64,000 nt of DNA from Bradyrhizobium yuanmingense (GTDB lineage: Bacteria; Pseudomonadota; Alphaproteobacteria; Rhizobiales; Xanthobacteraceae): the NCBI RefSeq assembly GCF_029167105.1, contig NZ_JARFML010000003.1, forward strand, positions 124,001 to 188,000, read 5' to 3'. Shown here piece by piece: positions 17,033 to 26,673 of this stretch. Position numbers and translations under genes: made by a program. Below the pieces are notes generated by a model. The model was given only the letters and a program-made list of their open reading frames with translations, ran no database searches and had not been told where the DNA came from. Each line of letters begins with the position of its first letter. Position 1 is the stretch's first letter.

Positions 17033-18580
17033 ATGCCGACGAGGAGGGTTACGATGCGCCACGTGCGCGAGATTTTGCGTCTGAGCCTGGAAGCAGGGCT
17101 ATCGACCCGGGTGATCGGCGAGCGTTCCGGGGTCGGGGCGACGACGGTCCGGGATATGCTGAAGCGGTTTGCCCGCTCCGGGCTGAGCTGGCCAGTCCCT
17201 GTGGAGATAAGCGATGCCGACCTGGAAGCGTGCCTGTACGGCTTACCTGGGGTGAAGCCCGGCCGGCGCAAGCAGGCGGAACCGGACTGGTCGGCGGTGG
17301 CACGTGAGCTGAAGCGCAAGCATGTGACGCTGCAGGTTCTGTGGGAAGAATATATCGCCGCGCACCCGGGTGGCTATCGCTACAGTCGTTGGTGTGACCT
17401 GTTCCGGCGCTGGGAAGGCCGGCTGCCTCTGACGATGCGGCAGAACCACGTGGGCGGCGAGAAGATGTTTGTCGATTACGCCGGCGACAGGGTGCCGGTT
17501 GTAGTCGACCGCCGGACCGGTGAGGTGCGCGATGCCCATCTGTTTGTGGCGGTGCTCGGCGGATCGAGCTTGTCATTTGCCTGCGCGACGTGGACCGAGC
17601 AGTTCGCCGACTGGATCGAGGCGCACAATCGCGCCTTCGCATTCTTCGGCGGCGTGGCCCATCTTCTGGTCCCCGACAACGCGAAGGTCGCCGTGATCAA
17701 GGCGTGTCACTTCGATCCGATGGTCAACCGCAGCTATACCGACATGGCGCGCCATTACGGCACGGCGGTGCTCCCGGCGCGGCCGAGGAGGCCGCGGGAT
17801 AAGGCGAAAGTCGAGGCCTGCGTCGGCATTGTCGAACGCTGGGTTCTGGGCCGCTTGCGTAGCCGGATCTTCTACAGCTTGGCCGAGGTGAACGCTGCGG
17901 TCGCCGAGTGCATCGCCGATCTCAACGACACACGGGTGCTGCGCCAGTACAGCAAAACGCGGCGTCAGCTGTTCGAGGAGATCGACGCGCCGAACCTCAA
18001 GCCGCTGCCGATCGAACCGTGGATCCACGCTGAATGGAAGCGTTGCCGGGTCGGGCTCGATTATCACATTGCCATCGAGCATCACCATTACTCGGTACCG
18101 TGGCGCTTCGCCCGCCGCGAGGTCGAGGCCCGCATTACCGCACGCACGGTCGAAATCTTCCTTGATGGCGAACGTATCGCCGCCCACATGCGTGGAAGCG
18201 GCAACGGGCGGCATACGACGATCCCCGAACATATGCCGTCGAGCCACCGGCGCTACCGTGAATGGACGCCATTGAAGATCCGGGAAGAAGCTGCGCGGAT
18301 CGGGCCGATGCTGTCGCTGCTGGTCGAGAAGATCATCGAGGATCGGCCGCATCCCGAGCAGGGCTATCGGTCATGCCTCGGCATCATCGGACTGGAGAAG
18401 CGCTTCGGCACCGAACGCCTGGAAGCGGCCGCGCGGCGCGCGCTGGAGATCCAGGCGCGCAACTATCCCTCGGTCAAATCGATCCTCGAGAAGGGGCTCG
18501 ACAAGATCCCGGTGCGCAAAGCCCCGGAGCAAACGCCGATCTTCCACACCAACATCCGGGGCCCCGGATATTACCACTGA
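17033..18580 (+). CDS. istA: IS21 transposase IstA
   Basis: 515 residues. An N-terminal helix-turn-helix region (MRHVREILRLSLEAGLS) binds the end repeats. A central DDE integrase core follows, with the first Asp in MFVDYAGDRVPV, the second in LLVPDNAKVAV and the Glu in RDKAKVEACVG. A C-terminal region completes it (YHYSVPWRF, then a basic tail). It cuts and joins the element ends together with IstB. The frame is open throughout and the length is normal, so this subunit appears functional. Confidence 0.93.
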   Translation: MPTRRVTMRHVREILRLSLEAGLSTRVIGERSGVGATTVRDMLKRFARSGLSWPVPVEISDADLEACLYGLPGVKPGRRKQAEPDWSAVARELKRKHVTLQVLWEEYIAAHPGGYRYSRWCDLFRRWEGRLPLTMRQNHVGGEKMFVDYAGDRVPVVVDRRTGEVRDAHLFVAVLGGSSLSFACATWTEQFADWIEAHNRAFAFFGGVAHLLVPDNAKVAVIKACHFDPMVNRSYTDMARHYGTAVLPARPRRPRDKAKVEACVGIVERWVLGRLRSRIFYSLAEVNAAVAECIADLNDTRVLRQYSKTRRQLFEEIDAPNLKPLPIEPWIHAEWKRCRVGLDYHIAIEHHHYSVPWRFARREVEARITARTVEIFLDGERIAAHMRGSGNGRHTTIPEHMPSSHRRYREWTPLKIREEAARIGPMLSLLVEKIIEDRPHPEQGYRSCLGIIGLEKRFGTERLEAAARRALEIQARNYPSVKSILEKGLDKIPVRKAPEQTPIFHTNIRGPGYYH

Positions 18581-18590
18581 AAGGACTGCA

Positions 18591-19331
18591 ATGCTCAAAC
18601 ACCCGACACTCGAACTGCTGGGGCAACTCGGTCTGGCAGGCATGGCCAATGCGTTCATCGAACTGGAAAGCAACAGCGATGCCGCCAACCTCAGCCACGC
18701 CGAATGGCTTGCCCTTCTCCTCGATCACGAGGCGACCTACCGCAATGGCCGGCGCCTTGCGCTTCGCCTTCGTCACGCCCGGCTACGCCACCATGCCGTG
18801 CCCGAGGACGTCGATTACCGCGCGGCGCGCGGTCTCGATCGCCGGCTGTTCGACAGGCTGCTCAAGGGCGACTGGATCGCCGCCCATGAGAGCTTGGCCA
18901 TTATCGGGCCGGCCGGCGTCGGGAAGAGCTGGTTGGCCTGCGCCATCGGCCACAAGGCTTGCCGTGACAATCGCTCGGTCCTCTACACTCGGCTGCCGCG
19001 CCTGATCGATGACCTGTCCCTGGCCAAGGGTGACGGCCGCATCGCCGCGCGCATGAAAAGCCTCGCCAGGGTCGATCTCCTAATCCTCGACGATTGAGGG
19101 CTTGAACCGCTCGGCGGCAATGCCCGTCACCACCTGCTCGAAATCCTCGAAGACCGGTACGGGCGTCGATCAACGCTGGTGACCAGCCAGCTCCCGGTGG
19201 CCCGCTGGTTCGATCTGATCGGGGATCCCACCTACGCCGATGCCATCCTCGACCGCCTCGTTCACAACGCTCACCGGCTCGAACTCAGCGGCGAATCCAT
19301 GCGCAGGTCCACCATCCCCGCGGCCGCTTGA
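18591..19331 (+). pseudogene. istB: IS21 helper ATPase IstB with internal stop codon
   Basis: The frame encodes a DnaC-like AAA+ ATPase of 246 codons. Walker A reads GPAGVGKSWLA and Walker B LLILDD. Directly after Walker B, where the family has DDWG, the codon is TGA instead of TGG (19096-19098). The remaining 77 codons are intact ([20 protein letters not shown], then [28 protein letters not shown]). A single base change thus truncates the protein at residue 168. Since everything else is intact, this is a recent mutation or a sequencing error. Confidence 0.9.
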
Positions 19332-19382
19332 CCGGACCCCAAACACGGTGACATCTTGCCACGACGATCAGGTGCTCCACCT

Positions 19383-19450
19383 GCGCGCGATCAGATCGGA
19401 AAGCTGCGCGGCATCAGATCGGAATACATGCGCGCGATCGTCGGAATCCG
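19383..19450. repeat. Right sub-terminal repeats of the IS21 element
   Basis: Three units of about 22 bases related to GCGCGCGATCAGATCGGAA, the reverse complement of the left-end units. Units begin near 19383, 19403 and 19427. Together with the left array they delimit the element. Confidence 0.72.
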
Positions 19451-19492
19451 CAGCGCGTGGTTTGCGGGCCAAAAAGCCCATCGGAGGGAATC

Positions 19493-20879
19493 ATGCCAAG
19501 GAAGCTCGCCGCTGGTCGCGGCCATTCGGCCAATTTTGCCGGAAAAGCACTCATATGCTCTACGCTTTTGGCCGGGCTGGCCATAACGTTTACTCAAGCC
19601 AAGGCGGACGACGTCAACCGGCGGCAGTTCGAAGGTGCGTCGATCGTCTGGGCCTATGACATCCATCCGTATGCCGACGCCGTCGCGGCCCAATTGCCTG
19701 AGTTCGAGAAGCTCACGGGCATCAAGGTAACGCCGGAGCTTAATCCAGACGACGCCTATTGCAATAAGCTGACCATCCAAATCAGCACAAAGTCACCAAG
19801 CTGGGACGTCGTGGGCACCGGGATCCAACCCGCTTGGAATCCCGCGCCGGGCCAGTTGCTTGAACCGCTCGATGGTTATCTGAACGATCCCAAACTCACC
19901 GCTGCGAGCTATGATTATAAGGACTTCTTCCCTGCCCTGCGGGATGCGCTGACCTGGAGAGTTAAGGAGGGACAGATCGAGCCCGGAAGCGGGCAAGTGT
20001 GGGCGATCCCGCATGGCTTTGAGAACATCCAACTGTTCTATCGTAAGGACATCCTTGACAAGTTCGGCCTCAGGGTTCCGACAACCCCGCCGGAGATGTC
20101 CGCGACATGCGAGAAGCTGAAGGCTTCGGACCGCGCGATTACACATTTGGGTGTTCGCGGCGTACGCTTTTGGAGCAGCATCCACACCGCCGCGATCTTA
20201 ATTGCAAAATCCTATGGCGTGCACGATTTCCTCCTCAAGGATGGCAAGCTCGAGACAGGTCTGGACTCACCAGAGTCGATCGCGTTCCACAATGACTATG
20301 TGGACATGATCAGGAAATGTGCGGCACCGTCCTTTGCCAACGACAACTGGTATCAGGTGGTCGATTGGCATCAACTCAGGACGAATAGCTATGGCAATCG
20401 ATTCCAACATGTTCGGTTTTTGGAACGACGTAGCCGGCAAGCCGACCTCGGGGAAGATCGCCTTCGCACCGCCCTTGCGTGCTCCGAACAGCAATAATTT
20501 TGAATCCAACATCTGGCTCTGGTCGCTCGCGATGAACGCCGCTTCGCAGAAGAAAGGTGCAGCCTGGCTGTTCATCCAATGGGCAACGTCAAAGCAGGTC
20601 GAGCTGACCGGTGCCATTTCCGGCAAGCTGGTCAACTCTCCGCGCGCCTCCACCTGGACTGACAAGGCCTGGCTCGAATACGCGGCCAAGCCTGAATTCA
20701 ACAACTTCGTGGACACGTTCAAAGCTGTGCGGAAGAGGGCTGCATTGGCCTTTACGCACCGGGTCGGCTTTGCTGAAGCAATGAATGCTTAGGCTGTTGC
20801 CATGCAGAAGATCGTCAACGGAGCCGATGTGAAGGCGACCCTCGCCGACCTCACATCAGAGATCCGTTCTTCAATGTAA
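19493..20879 (+). pseudogene. Sugar/polyol ABC transporter binding protein, frameshifted
   Basis: Extracellular solute-binding protein of family 1. The start at 19493 has a good ribosome site (GGAGGGA) and encodes a Sec signal peptide (ALICSTLLAGLAITFTQAKA). The mature part reads normally up to about 20370 (YQVVDWHQ). The homologous chain then continues in the next frame (INSGRIAMAIDSNMFGFWND to EAMNA), meets a TAG at 20790 and resumes in the same frame to a TAA at 20879 (MQKIVNGADVKATLADLTSE). One frameshift plus one nonsense codon make it non-functional. Together the pieces give a normal length of about 460 residues. It heads the decayed transporter operon. Confidence 0.88.
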
Positions 20880-20936
20880 AGCACAAGCAGGGGCGGCAGT
20901 GGCAATTGCCGCCTCTCGCCCTCTAGAGAAAATGCG

Positions 20937-21898
20937 ATGGACCTCCGTGGATCCGACGGGATTGCCACACTGCAGTCTTCGACCGGTCAACTCGCCTCGT
21001 CAAAACATGAGACGGCGACTGGCCTTGAGGAGCCGCGTCTCGACTGGTGGAGCATTGCTGCGATCGCTCCAGCTATCACCATATTGCTCGGGTTTCTTTT
21101 CTTGTTCTTCTATGGTGTCTTTCAATCTCTGACTGAACTCAAATTTGGGCGGCCGCTGGTCCGCTTCATTGACCTCGACAAAATGTAACTCTGGTCAATA
21201 CGCCAGATTTCTGGAATAGCGTCCGCGCCACCATTGTTTACGCCGGATCGGCAGTGGTTGTGCAAGCCGCGTTTGGTCTCGCACTTGCTAAGCTCTTCGC
21301 CACGGACGTCTTTCTTGCGCGTCTGATGCGCCCCATCATTCTCCTGCCGCTCGTCCTGCCTCCGATGAGCGTCGCGCTGATGTGGACGACGATGATGGAC
21401 CCACAGAGCGGGATCATGAACTATTTGCTTTCGCTGACCGGCATCAGTCGTTTTGCTTGGATCTCAGACCCCGCGACCGCAATCTTTTCGCTCGTCTTGA
21501 TCGATGTCTGGACTTACAAGCCGTTCTTCGCGCTGATCATTTTTGCCGGACTGCAGGGTATAAATGATGAGGTGAGGGAGGCGGCGCGCGTCAATGGAGC
21601 GAAGGGATGGGCAACCTTTCTGCACATCGAGCTGCCGCTCGTCGCTCCCTACATCCTGATCGCCTCAATGTTTCGGTTGATCGAATCCCTTAATCAATTC
21701 GACATCATCTTCGGCACAACGCAAGGAGGACCCGGCAACACTACCGCCGTGCTCTCAGTGCGCGCCTACATCACTGCATTCCAGAATCTCGCCTTCGGGC
21801 GTGGGGCTGCCATTATGGTAGCCAAATGGATGGTCGTGCTGGTCGGGACATTCGCCGCTGTCAAGCTGTGGCGCTTCGTTCGGCAGCGCGTCAGCTGA
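20937..21898 (+). pseudogene. Sugar ABC transporter permease 1, frameshifted
   Basis: The first 83 residues (to FGRPLVRFIDLDK) end at TAA near 21188. The homologous chain resumes in another frame from TLVNTPDFWNSVRATIVYAG to the natural stop at 21898. The pieces form a MalF-type inner-membrane permease with six membrane segments. The cytoplasmic EAA loop is seen as EVREAARVNGAKGWATF, which contacts the ATPase. A single indel around 21186 explains the break. No ATPase gene is visible in this operon. Confidence 0.88.
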
Positions 21899-21908
21899 GA
21901 GGAACACA

Positions 21909-22769
21909 ATGCGCTTCAAACGTTCAGCCGCCGCCAATCTGGTCGTAAACGTCCTCGTCGGTATATGCGCATTGATCCTGGCATTTTCTCTTGTCTGGAT
22001 CGTGATGATGTCGCTCAAGCAGCAGGCGGAGGTCATGGCTTGGCCACCAAGCTTCGTGTTCTCGCCGACATTGGACAACTTCCGTGTCTTGTTTGATGTG
22101 GCAGGCGGGTGCGACGAGCTACGGCACCATAAAAGTCGACTTCCTTACCCCAATCACGAACAGTGTCGTAATTGCGCTCGGCTCCGTTGCCGTCTCCTTA
22201 GCGGTGGGGGTTCCTGCGGGATACGTTCTGGCGAGGCGGGATCTACCCCGCAAGGAAGACATCGCCTTCTTCATTCTTGGATTCCGCTTTGCGCCGGTGC
22301 TTCTGGTCGTCATCCCACTCTTCAGCGTGTTTCAGACGATCGGACTGTATGACACCTATCTCGGCATGATCTGGGTCTACCAGGTCGTCACACTGCCGAT
22401 GATTGTTTGGCTGAGCCGCTCCTACATAGAAGACATCCCAAAGGATATCGAGGAGGCGGCGGCGATGGATGGTGCCCGACCCTTTCGGATCATGTTGCAC
22501 ATCGTGCTGCCGCTCTTAAAGCCCGGCCTGATCGGTGCCTCGTTGCTCATCTTTCTGCTTGGGCCTGGCACAACTTCGCGCTCGGTCTTATGCTCAGCTC
22601 GACCAAGGCGCCGGTGACTGTGGCCCTTCTTAAACTGCTCAACCCAGGCGTACAATTCTACCCTGTCATGGCCGCGGGCCTGGTCATGACAATGGTCATT
22701 CCCGTCATTCTGATCGTTATCGGCCAGCATCATCTCGAACGTGGCCTTACCTTCGGTGCGGTAAAATGA
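21909..22769 (+). pseudogene. Sugar ABC transporter permease 2, two frameshifts
   Basis: A MalG-type permease recognised in three pieces. The N-terminal part, with the first membrane helix, runs to about 22100 (TLDNFRVLFDV). The middle part (SYGTIKVDFLTPITNSVVIA to LIGASLLIFLL) contains the EAA loop DIEEAAAMDGARPF. The C-terminal part (WHNFALGLMLSSTKAPVTVA to GLTFGAVK) ends at 22769. Frameshifts lie near 22100 and 22560. The stop overlaps the start of the kinase gene (ATGA), a relic of a tightly packed operon. Confidence 0.87.
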
Positions 22770-23708
22770 GTGTCAGGCCATTGGCGTTCTTTGGAACGAC
22801 AAATCTCGATCTCTGCTTCGCTGTCGATCGACTGCCAACCCCAGGTGAAAGCCTGATGGGCACGTTGACCCGCAACCCTGGAGGAAAAGGCGCCAATCAG
22901 GCCGTTGCCGCCGCCCCGGCTCGGGCTCAAGCCTCACTTCTACACGCGGCTTGGCGACGATGAGGCCGGTCACACCCTGTTGCGGTCGCTGTGCGAAGCC
23001 GGCGTTTGCGCGGATGCGATTGATATCTGTGCCGGCGAGATTTCGGGGTCGGCCATGGTTATGGTCGGTGACGACGGCTCCAACATGATTGTGATCGACC
23101 CTGCCGCAAATCTGAACGTGACGCCAGATATGATCGAGAGCGCGGCGCAGTTCATAGAGCCCGATACCATCGTCGTTGCGGAAATGGGTATGCCGATCGG
23201 AGCGCTCAATCGGCTCTTCGAGATGAAGCCCGAGAGGGGTTTTGAGCTCATCTTCAATCCGGCGCCGGTGCGGCCGGGGCTTTCGTCGGCGGCCTGGCGA
23301 AATGTCGATTTCGTGACGCCGAATCAGACGGAAGCTTTCGAGCTGACGGGAATCGAGGTGTACGATTTCGAAAGTGCCGCGCACGCTGCCATGAGGCTTG
23401 TTGATCTCGGATCAAGTGCCGCGCTGATCACCCTTGGTGCACAGGGCGTATACTATGCCGATACGGAAACCTCATTTTCGCTGCGGGCCTTCCCTGTCAA
23501 GGTGATCGATACCACCGCCGCGGGAGATGCCTTCAACGGGGCGTTCGCCGCATCATTGGCCCAGCGGCTGCCTCTAAGGCAAGTAGTGAGAAGGGCGCTA
23601 GCCGTAGCCTCGCTTTGTGTGACGCGGCGCGGCGCCCAAAGCTCCATGCCTACCGCGGAGGCAGTTGACGAGTTTCTGAAGTCCCAAACGATCTTGGAGT
23701 TGGAATGA
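22766..23708 (+). pseudogene. Ribokinase-family sugar kinase, frameshifted
   Basis: PfkB/ribokinase fold. The first piece holds the substrate motif NPGGKGANQAVAAA. The frame then shifts near 22915, and the rest (HFYTRLGDDEAGHTLLRSLC onward) runs to 23708 and includes FNPAPVRP, VTPNQTEAFELTG and the catalytic-base motif DTTAAGDAFNGAFAA. One indel breaks the N-terminal lobe. It would have phosphorylated the sugar brought in by the transporter. Four-base overlaps with both neighbours (ATGA) show the original operon structure. Confidence 0.86.
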
Positions 23709-24475
23709 CTGAACAGTTCTCAGTATCAGATAGAACGGTGCTCGTAACCGGAGCCGGAGGCGGCATCGGGTCTGCCATTGTGAATGCATTTCGGGCAGGA
23801 GGGGCGAACGTCCTTGCCACCGACAGCAACCTGGCAAACCTCAGGAACACTTTGGCAAGCTTGCCCTATGGCAACGGCGTCGTGCCCATGGCAATGGATG
23901 TGGCGCGCGAGGAAGATGTCACCAGAGTTCTCGATAAGATTGGCAAGAACTTCGGCGGGCTCGACGTGCTGGTCAACAATGCGGGCATCAAATCTGCCCA
24001 GCCGCTCTTAAACGGCAACACCGCGAAGATTGAGCGCACGATCCAGATCAACTCGGTAGCCGTTTTGCGATGCTCGAAACTGGCGATCGAGCGTTTCATG
24101 CAAGCCAAGGGGGGGCGGATCGTCAACGTCGGCTCCTCGCTGTCCGCACAGGGGGCAGTCTTCAACTACCAGGCCGGCGGCGCCGACTATTGCTTGTCAA
24201 AGGCAATCGTTCACGACGTGACCAAGCTGCTTGCCTATGAATGCGCGCCACTCAACATCAATGTGAACGCAATCGCGCCCGGAATCATCGATACGCCGAT
24301 GCATGGACGCCCGCGTGAGGAGACTGAAGCTCGCCATAGCGGCCGGATCCCCTTGGGACGGGTCGGGGTGCCGGAGGATATCGCGGGTCTTGCGGTCTTT
24401 CTCGCAAGTCCTGCAGCTTCCTACATGACCGGGCAGATCGTTCACGTGAATGGCGGGATGCTGATGAATGGCTGA
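23705..24475 (+). CDS. Short-chain dehydrogenase/reductase
   Basis: 256 residues, the only intact gene of the decayed sugar operon. The NAD(P)-binding motif TGAGGGIG is at residues 15-22, NNAG at about 90-93, the catalytic Ser in NVGSSLS and the YxxxK pair in YCLSK. The end (PEDIAGLAVFLASPAASYMT, then GQIVHVNGG) is typical of the classical SDR family. An aspartate after the second strand (ATDSN) favours NAD over NADP. It probably oxidised a polyol or sugar acid in the same pathway. Its ATG overlaps the kinase stop by four bases. With its upstream genes broken it may no longer be properly expressed. Confidence 0.87.
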   Translation: MTEQFSVSDRTVLVTGAGGGIGSAIVNAFRAGGANVLATDSNLANLRNTLASLPYGNGVVPMAMDVAREEDVTRVLDKIGKNFGGLDVLVNNAGIKSAQPLLNGNTAKIERTIQINSVAVLRCSKLAIERFMQAKGGRIVNVGSSLSAQGAVFNYQAGGADYCLSKAIVHDVTKLLAYECAPLNINVNAIAPGIIDTPMHGRPREETEARHSGRIPLGRVGVPEDIAGLAVFLASPAASYMTGQIVHVNGGMLMNG

Positions 24476-24493
24476 CGCGGACCGTCACATCAA

Positions 24494-24562
24494 ATGGCCG
24501 CCAATCGAGGGATCATTTCGGATCTGGATGGCGTGGTCTATCGCGGGAGTGCTGCGATCGAA
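24494..24562 (+). pseudogene. N-terminal stub of a HAD-family phosphatase
   Basis: Only 23 codons remain: MAANRGIISDLDGVVYRGSA and the next few residues. SDLDGVVYRG is the nucleophile motif DxDGV(V/L)Y of NagD-type HAD hydrolases. The similarity stops at about 24560, where sequence on the opposite strand becomes an lptD fragment. The gene would have followed the dehydrogenase in the sugar operon. Confidence 0.7.
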
Positions 24563-24680
24563 CACCGGCGCGTCACGCGACAGGTTCACGAAATTGGTCT
24601 TGAAGCTGAATCCGCCGCCGAACGCCGGATAGTTGAGCACGTCCGAATAATCGATCAGGGGATAGACGACCGGCACCTGG
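24557..24680 (-). pseudogene. Fragment resembling the LPS-assembly protein LptD
   Basis: About 40 codons read VPVVYPLIDYSDVLNYPAFG, then GGFSFKTNFVNLSRDAPVFD. I recognise this as the pattern around the middle of alphaproteobacterial LptD (OstA) barrels (LPVIDY, GGE-SYK-NFTSLSR). Both ends are lost, the left one exactly where the HAD stub ends. It is therefore a displaced piece, not a gene. Recognition is from memory of the motif, so the call is moderate. Confidence 0.55.
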
Positions 24681-24750
24681 CTTACGCTCATGTGAACCAC
24701 CACTCGTGGGTCGCAAACCAAGCCAAGTTCCCAGTTGCGACCAGGTGTGT

Positions 24751-24778
24751 GTCAGCTTGCCGTCAGCTAGGTCCACTA
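24751..24778 (+). promoter_or_regulatory. Candidate tts box (TtsI-binding promoter element)
   Basis: The 28-base site begins GTCAGCTTG, has CG at positions 11-12, AGCT at positions 15-18 and ends TCCACTA. Rhizobial tts boxes, bound by the type III secretion activator TtsI, follow GTCAG(C/G)TT-TCG-AAGCT with a pyrimidine-rich tail ending in TA. Mismatches are confined to about three central bases. It points towards the VirK-family gene, whose first in-frame ATG is 56 bases further on. The match was made by eye. Confidence 0.5.
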
Positions 24779-24833
24779 TCAAGGTCCATAGGCGGACAAC
24801 GCCGCGCAAAGTCGCAGACAGAACGGTCATCGC

Positions 24834-25448
24834 ATGTGCATTCAAAGCAGTGTTTCGCCCATCGAAAAATGGTGCGTGGACGAGGTTGGAACGGAACAGT
24901 CACGAGACAGCGCCGCGCGAAAGAACGGCAAGTGGTTTACAGCGCGGCATCGAGAGGGTCGCCTGGCGCCTAACTTTGTGGCTGAGCGATCAGAGGTAGA
25001 ACGTTGCAGGCTGTTTAGAAACACGCGCCTGTCGGTCGCTGTGTCCTTGATTGCGGCCGTAAGCGTGAGCACGCTCGTCAGGGCAGATGAGCCCTCGCCG
25101 AAATACATCGAGGTGCTGAACGCCCTCCAGGCGGGAAAGAACGTGAGAGTCGTGATGGATCTGAGTCGCTGTACAGTCGCCGATGGTGGAAAGCCAGGGC
25201 CGGCGACGCAGGGTGGGTTGGCCATCAGTGCTTTCCGGGTGACGCCCCAGAATGGCATCAGCTTTGCCAATGCGCATCAAACCCTCGATAGTTCGGGGCG
25301 CGCGGTGACGGAATACATTCGGCACAACCTCAGCCGCGAGGGCAAACTCACCGTGCGCGCATCTAAACTTGTGGTAGGCACAGCCGATGTCGTGAATCAG
25401 GGCGAGTTTGTCTGTGAGCTGCCCGAGGGCGCGAAGTTCATGTGGTAA
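24834..25448 (+). CDS. virK: VirK-family secreted protein
   Basis: The conserved part starts near residue 60. It opens with a signal peptide (RLSVAVSLIAAVSVSTLVRA), then YIEVLNALQAGKNVRVVMDL and SRCTVADGGKPGP, the VirK-domain signature known from the Agrobacterium vir regulon, and runs to CELPEGAKFMW at the stop. The mature part is about 120 residues with two or three cysteines, a small periplasmic or exported protein of unknown activity. The true start is unclear. ATG 24834 gives 204 residues with 60 untypical ones; no ATG lies just before the signal peptide. The candidate tts box upstream suggests co-regulation with type III secretion. Confidence 0.72.
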   Translation: MCIQSSVSPIEKWCVDEVGTEQSRDSAARKNGKWFTARHREGRLAPNFVAERSEVERCRLFRNTRLSVAVSLIAAVSVSTLVRADEPSPKYIEVLNALQAGKNVRVVMDLSRCTVADGGKPGPATQGGLAISAFRVTPQNGISFANAHQTLDSSGRAVTEYIRHNLSREGKLTVRASKLVVGTADVVNQGEFVCELPEGAKFMW

Positions 25449-25859
25449 CCAATTGGTCTCGCCGGCTGAAGAAAGTTGGTAATCATTGCGCCACTGAATT
25501 ATGGCGTGAAGAGCCTCGCCATGAAACCTGTACGCGGAGCTTTTCCGGATGTCGCCCTGCGAGCAGGTCGACCACCTTTACTAAGCCCGTGAGGTGTTTA
25601 GATAAGCGTCGTTTCCTTAAATTTCTCGCAGCACATGGGATCTCTTCGAAGGGATCTGTACCTGAGCACATGCTTAAGTCTGACGTGACAGCGCGTTGGC
25701 CGGAAGTGATCACGAAGCTGGAACGCCGTCGTTGGCTCTCGAAGAAAGACAAGTGCCGGACCGTAGGGGGCGCTGTACCAAGGCGCACGGCGTTCCCGAG
25801 AATAATCCCCCGCGACACGCCGAGAGTAGACGTTCATCGTTTTCTGCGCCGACGGTGCC
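25449..25859. other. No recognisable gene
   Basis: About 400 bases between the VirK gene and an IS66 remnant. Frames on both strands are open but without known motifs. Confidence 0.4.
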
Positions 25860-26658
25860 ATGCCCAACTCGGCACAGAGTCATTTTGCCGCACTGATCCA
25901 GCGATCTGTGGGCGCCGCGCTTCCTCCGGGCGGACCAACCGCCAAGCCAGGCCCTCAAACAGCGCGGTGAACATTGCCGGCGATATCCGCACCACGCCGT
26001 CCGCAAGCTTTGGCCACACGAACTTGCAAGCCTCGAGGCGTTTCTGCACCAGCACCAGGCCGGTTCGATCCCACACCAGAATCTCAATTCGGTCCGTCCG
26101 TTTCGACCGGAACACGAAGGCCGCACCGCTGAACGGATCGAAACCAAGTATCTCCTGCACCTTCGCACCAAGCCCATCGTGCCCACACAGTGGAAGTCGA
26201 CGGGTCGCGTCGCGATATAAATCTTCAGTTCGGAGCCGGGGACAATATCGTGACGCCCGCACCGCGCGGATCAATCGAGACAGCTGCTCCCCATCTATCG
26301 CCTCATCCGCTTTCGCCGCATCCGTTCGCACGACGACGTCGCCAATCGCAATCTCGAGCTTGACTGCCGGAACGTGACGCTCCTCTAACAGCCCGTCCAC
26401 GACAAGCGGTTGCGAACGGCGGCTGCGGAGCCTCGCGCGACGATAGTTCGCGGCGCTGTCGGAAGCGTCGTTGCCAATGGTAAATTTGCCAGCGCGTCGC
26501 TCCGAGCTTGCGCGCTGCCTCCGCACCTGAGCGCCGGGCAGCAGACTTTCGCCGACGATCCGAGCCCACTCGGCCTCTGAACGCACACGACGCCCGGACG
26601 GCCCCTCAAGCACTTCCAGCCGGCTGACTGCTTCGGATCCAACTGATGAGCTGTCCAA
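25860..26658 (-). mobile_element. IS66-family remnant (tnpA-tnpB)
   Basis: On the minus strand the string SRLEVLEGPSGRRVRSEAEW with ARIVGESLLPGAQV matches the start of IS66 TnpA. A middle piece is shifted to another frame (RWQIYHWQRRFRQR). The TnpA end (VKLEIAIGDVVVRTD, ending in the AVRAS region) is followed without a proper new start by TnpB (GLGAKVQEILGFDPFSGAAF, VFRSKRTDRIEILVWDRTGL). The pieces are out of frame or fused, so nothing functional is encoded. A further TnpC fragment lies at 28.1-28.4 kb, separated by an IS4-type remnant. Confidence 0.8.
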
Positions 26659-26673
26659 ACGCGCGTCTTTAAT

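Larger units (their letters stand above)
16853..19450 (+). mobile_element. IS21-family insertion sequence, nearly complete
   Basis: Transposase gene istA and helper gene istB lie in the same direction with a 10-base gap, flanked by sub-terminal repeat arrays facing inward, the usual IS21 design. The element splits whatever preceded it from the sugar transporter operon, whose first gene starts 43 bases after the right repeats. Exact ends and target duplication could not be fixed by eye, so the limits are those of the repeat arrays. Because istB carries a nonsense codon, the copy is probably not autonomous. Confidence 0.85.

Noticed and set aside
17573..18352. A 259-codon minus-strand frame opposite istA
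   Set aside because: Antisense shadow; no family motif and no ribosome site.
18262..19005. A long open frame overlapping istA and istB
   Set aside because: It is an out-of-frame shadow of two well-supported IS21 genes in GC-rich sequence.
25442..26377. A 311-codon plus-strand frame after the virK gene
   Set aside because: Its second half is the antisense of an IS66 remnant and its first half has no motif.
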